Positions 63,976 through 64,000 of a DNA stretch of 64,000 nt are shown here, in pieces. Where the stretch lies: contig NZ_NAST01000008.1 of assembly GCF_002142215.1 (NCBI RefSeq), forward strand, positions 1 through 64,000, given 5' to 3'. The notes below the pieces were generated by a model that worked only from the letters and a program-made list of their open reading frames with translations, searched no databases and was not told the DNA's origin. A program made the translations under genes and the position numbers. This DNA comes from Gilliamella sp. N-G2 (lineage in GTDB: Bacteria > Pseudomonadota > Gammaproteobacteria > Enterobacterales > Orbaceae). The stretch's first letter is position 1, and each line of letters starts with the position of its first letter.

Positions 63976-64000
63976 TCTGTTTTCCTTTATAATTAAATTA

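Noticed and set aside
1-64000. CRISPR array, rRNA operon or IS element with transposase
   Set aside because: No regularly spaced repeats with spacers, no rRNA sequence and no transposase-like protein were seen anywhere in the window.

Overview
This is AT-rich chromosomal DNA from a gammaproteobacterium. Many genes read like close Escherichia coli orthologues (clcA, rhlE, yggL, ybiT, yaaA, yccJ, rbn, argE, rbbA, umuDC, cmoB, yigM/bioP), but base composition and neighbourhood are unlike the Enterobacteriaceae. My best guess is an Orbaceae gut symbiont such as Gilliamella; this is inference from gene style and composition only.

Region 1 (1-10830) is the right part of a P2/186-type prophage. The integrase is at the right end, and a 30-bp piece resembling tRNA-Ile2 (CAU) lies at 10801-10830 as a probable attachment-site relic. 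Reading leftwards come two cargo genes, integrase, repressor with an operator region, Cox, early genes and the gpA replication endonuclease, then a lysis cassette (endolysin, Rz/Rz1, two holin-like genes, and a third holin-like gene broken by a stop) with tail genes X and R. No capsid or packaging genes lie between gpA and the lysis genes. Two perfect LexA boxes (CTGT-N8-ACAG) sit here: one on the promoter of a 60-aa gene, one overlapping a consensus -10 in front of the lysis cassette. The element therefore looks partly dismantled but still wired to the SOS response.

Region 2 (11-30 kb) is mostly ordinary chromosome: tandem membrane-protein paralogues, a zinc-ribbon protein, clcA, and an operon nikABCDE plus a DinF-type MATE exporter behind a strong Fur box. 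It continues with rhlE, yggL, ybiT, a biotin transporter gene (yigM/bioP) behind a BirA-type operator, an AEC permease, yaaA, yccJ and rbn.

Region 3 (31-47.6 kb) holds a quinone-reductase/HxlR pair bordered by a 35-bp repeat in three copies, argE, the yhiI-rbbA-yhhJ operon, LexA-controlled umuDC, and the RNA-repair pair rtcB2-prfH preceded by a possible 13-codon leader ORF. It ends with a secreted tannase/feruloyl-esterase-family protein and an HxlR/SnoaL pair.

Region 4 (47.6-52 kb) is a sugar operon: ascorbate-type PTS IIB and IIC, a PfkB kinase and a class II aldolase, with three CRP-like sites upstream and no IIA gene. Region 5 (51.8-62 kb) is accessory and decaying. It has a Fur-box TonB-dependent receptor with two frameshifts, an Imm52-like immunity gene, broken DeoR-family and metallo-beta-lactamase-fold genes, a MetQ-like lipoprotein, and a tandem family of about 310-aa lipoproteins with one dead copy. 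The window closes with a secreted endonuclease/phosphatase-family protein and cmoB. Several broken genes differ from an intact reading frame by one base in a short homopolymer, so sequencing error must be excluded before they are all called pseudogenes.
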